Below the pieces are notes generated by a model. That model did not search any database. It worked only from the letters and a program-made list of their open reading frames with translations, and was not told the origin of the DNA. From Sulfurisoma sediminicola (GTDB lineage: Bacteria; Pseudomonadota; Gammaproteobacteria; Burkholderiales; Rhodocyclaceae), in the NCBI RefSeq assembly GCF_003865015.1, contig NZ_BHVV01000002.1:310001-374000 (forward strand): a stretch of 64,000 nucleotides of DNA. The letters are read 5' to 3'. A program made the translations under genes and the position numbers. Shown here one piece after another: positions 63,321 to 64,000 of the stretch (its first letter is position 1; each line of letters opens with the position of its first letter).

Positions 63321-63707
63321 ATGATTAATAAAATGCTCAAAGCGTGTGTGATTATTTCAGTGGTGTTTTTTGCACTTGGAGGGGTCGCGCAAGCGCAAGT
63401 GTCGGTTCCTGAACCGACGCAAGACCCTTCTGCACTGTATAGGCTTTTCCGAACTCAAAACATGTTCATGTTTCTTTTGCTCGATACGCGAACCGGGCAG
63501 ATTACGCAAGTTCAGTGGAACATAGAGACCGAAAAGCGATTCACTGAACCGCTCAATCTCAAGCCGCTCGTGGCTGATGGCAAACCAGGACGGTTTACGC
63601 TTTATCCGACGCAAAACGTCTATACGTTCATTCTCCTCGACCAGGTCTCGGGGAATTCGTGGCAGGTGCAGTGGGGTAAAAATCCGCTCATTACTCCAAT
63701 TAACTGA
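63321..63707 (+). CDS. exported protein with two TQN-LLD-QVQW repeats, unknown function
   Basis: 128 aa, signal peptide MINKMLKACVIISVVFFALGG...AQA. The mature part consists of two copies of about 28 residues: YRLFRTQNMFMFLLLDTRTG with QVQWN (40-67) and FTLYPTQNVYTFILLDQVSG with WQVQWG (92-119), probably beta hairpins. Codon use and base composition are clearly more A/T-rich than the neighbouring LysR gene, which suggests acquisition. I do not recognise a named family. The Shine-Dalgarno is weak (GGA). Confidence 0.65.
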   Translation: MINKMLKACVIISVVFFALGGVAQAQVSVPEPTQDPSALYRLFRTQNMFMFLLLDTRTGQITQVQWNIETEKRFTEPLNLKPLVADGKPGRFTLYPTQNVYTFILLDQVSGNSWQVQWGKNPLITPIN

Positions 63708-63853
63708 CCAGATGTTCGCAGGTGGCGATAGCCGACATGCGCTGAACACATTGGGATAAAGATGCCACCAATTAACCGATTGCAAGGCGATGCGACCTAG
63801 GAGGTTGAGCTTTTGCTTTCCCAGCGTCTGAAAGGCGGCAACGGGTCGATAGC

Positions 63854-63880
63854 CGCCGTCCCGCCAGCGCCGACTTTTTC
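63854..63880 (+). repeat. dispersed repeat, short form (copy i)
   Basis: GCCGTCCCGCCAGCGCC followed by GACTTTTTCC, 11 bases before the sigma-factor start codon. Confidence 0.65.
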
Positions 63881-63891
63881 CTGCATAGCTC

Positions 63892-64000
63892 ATGACCGCT
63901 GACGAACTGTCCCTGCAGCTTGCCGATCTTCGCCCGCGACTCGTTCGTTTCGCCCGCCTGCAGTTGCGCGACGATGCGGCGGCCGAGGACGCGGTGCAGG
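63892..64000 (+). CDS. ECF-type RNA polymerase sigma factor, 5' part only
   Basis: 36 codons visible: MTADELSLQLADLRPRLVRF, then ARLQLRDDAAAEDAVQ running off the window. The helix LxDLRPRLVRFARLQLRD followed by AEDAVQ is region 2 of ECF sigma factors. Sub-family and anti-sigma cannot be seen. A repeat copy sits in its leader. Confidence 0.75.
   Translation, partial: MTADELSLQLADLRPRLVRFARLQLRDDAAAEDAVQ

Noticed and set aside
63357-63893. 178-codon minus-strand frame
   Set aside because: Overlaps the exported repeat protein, lacks a ribosome-binding site and family signals; probable shadow.

Overview
The window reads as a high-G+C betaproteobacterial chromosome, most like Rhodocyclales. The grounds are the hemA-prfA-prmC-grxD order, argH divergent from an AlgZ/AlgR-type pair, a CIRCE-controlled groESL, and paired DUF4212/VC_2705-type and DUF485/ActP-type solute symporters beside multiheme cytochromes. 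The order-level placement is inference. No integrase, transposase, phage gene, rRNA or CRISPR array is visible; the only tRNA is tRNA-Phe(GAA).

Layout. 1-4.4 kb: biotin genes (bioF cut by the window edge, bioA, and divergent bioD) with ubiD coupled to bioD. 4.7-18.3 kb: a block of visibly lower G+C holding a MASE1 sensor kinase/FixJ-type regulator, an NhaD antiporter, a UspA-like protein, a membrane-anchored trehalose-6-phosphate synthase, its phosphatase, a GH15 hydrolase, a LapA-like protein, a sensor Ser/Thr kinase and a Ca2+/cation antiporter. This looks like an osmotic/ionic stress island. 18.4-25.7 kb: a hybrid kinase/REC-PAS/Crp-like operon, then a run of small envelope-stress genes (lmo0937-like, AI-2E, BON, RcnB-like, two small lipoproteins, OmpA-like). 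25.8-32.7 kb: PiT phosphate permease with its PhoU-like partner, PBP4, several unknowns and an exported phosphoesterase. 32.7-35 kb: groESL.

35.3-40 kb: an OmpR/TctE-type two-component pair followed by a DUF4212/SSS symporter. 40-42.6 kb: a TPR protein, a small membrane protein and a class III cyclase fused to hemerythrin. 42.7-48 kb: an octaheme cytochrome c, cytochrome b, cytochrome c, YeeE/YedE and triple-rhodanese cluster, preceded by an FNR/ANR-like box; it is probably a periplasmic sulfur-compound respiratory system. 48-50 kb: DUF485-ActP symporter. 50-54 kb: tRNA-Phe and hemA-prfA-prmC-grxD. 54-60 kb, minus strand: argH followed by two tandem Ser/Thr kinases with cyclic-nucleotide-binding domains, a 5'-truncated fructosamine-kinase-like gene and a metallo-beta-lactamase-fold hydrolase. 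60-64 kb: AlgZ/AlgR-like pair, LysR regulator, a small exported repeat protein and the start of an ECF sigma factor.

The most unusual points are these. (1) A dispersed element, core GCCAGCGCCGACTTTTT, exists in short and long forms; one copy lies in frame inside prmC and another supplies the 3' end of the cyclase gene. (2) A cyclic-nucleotide theme links a hemerythrin-cyclase to two cNMP-domain kinases. (3) The octaheme/rhodanese cluster. (4) A sensor-fused OtsA. (5) Several structured untranslated regions.
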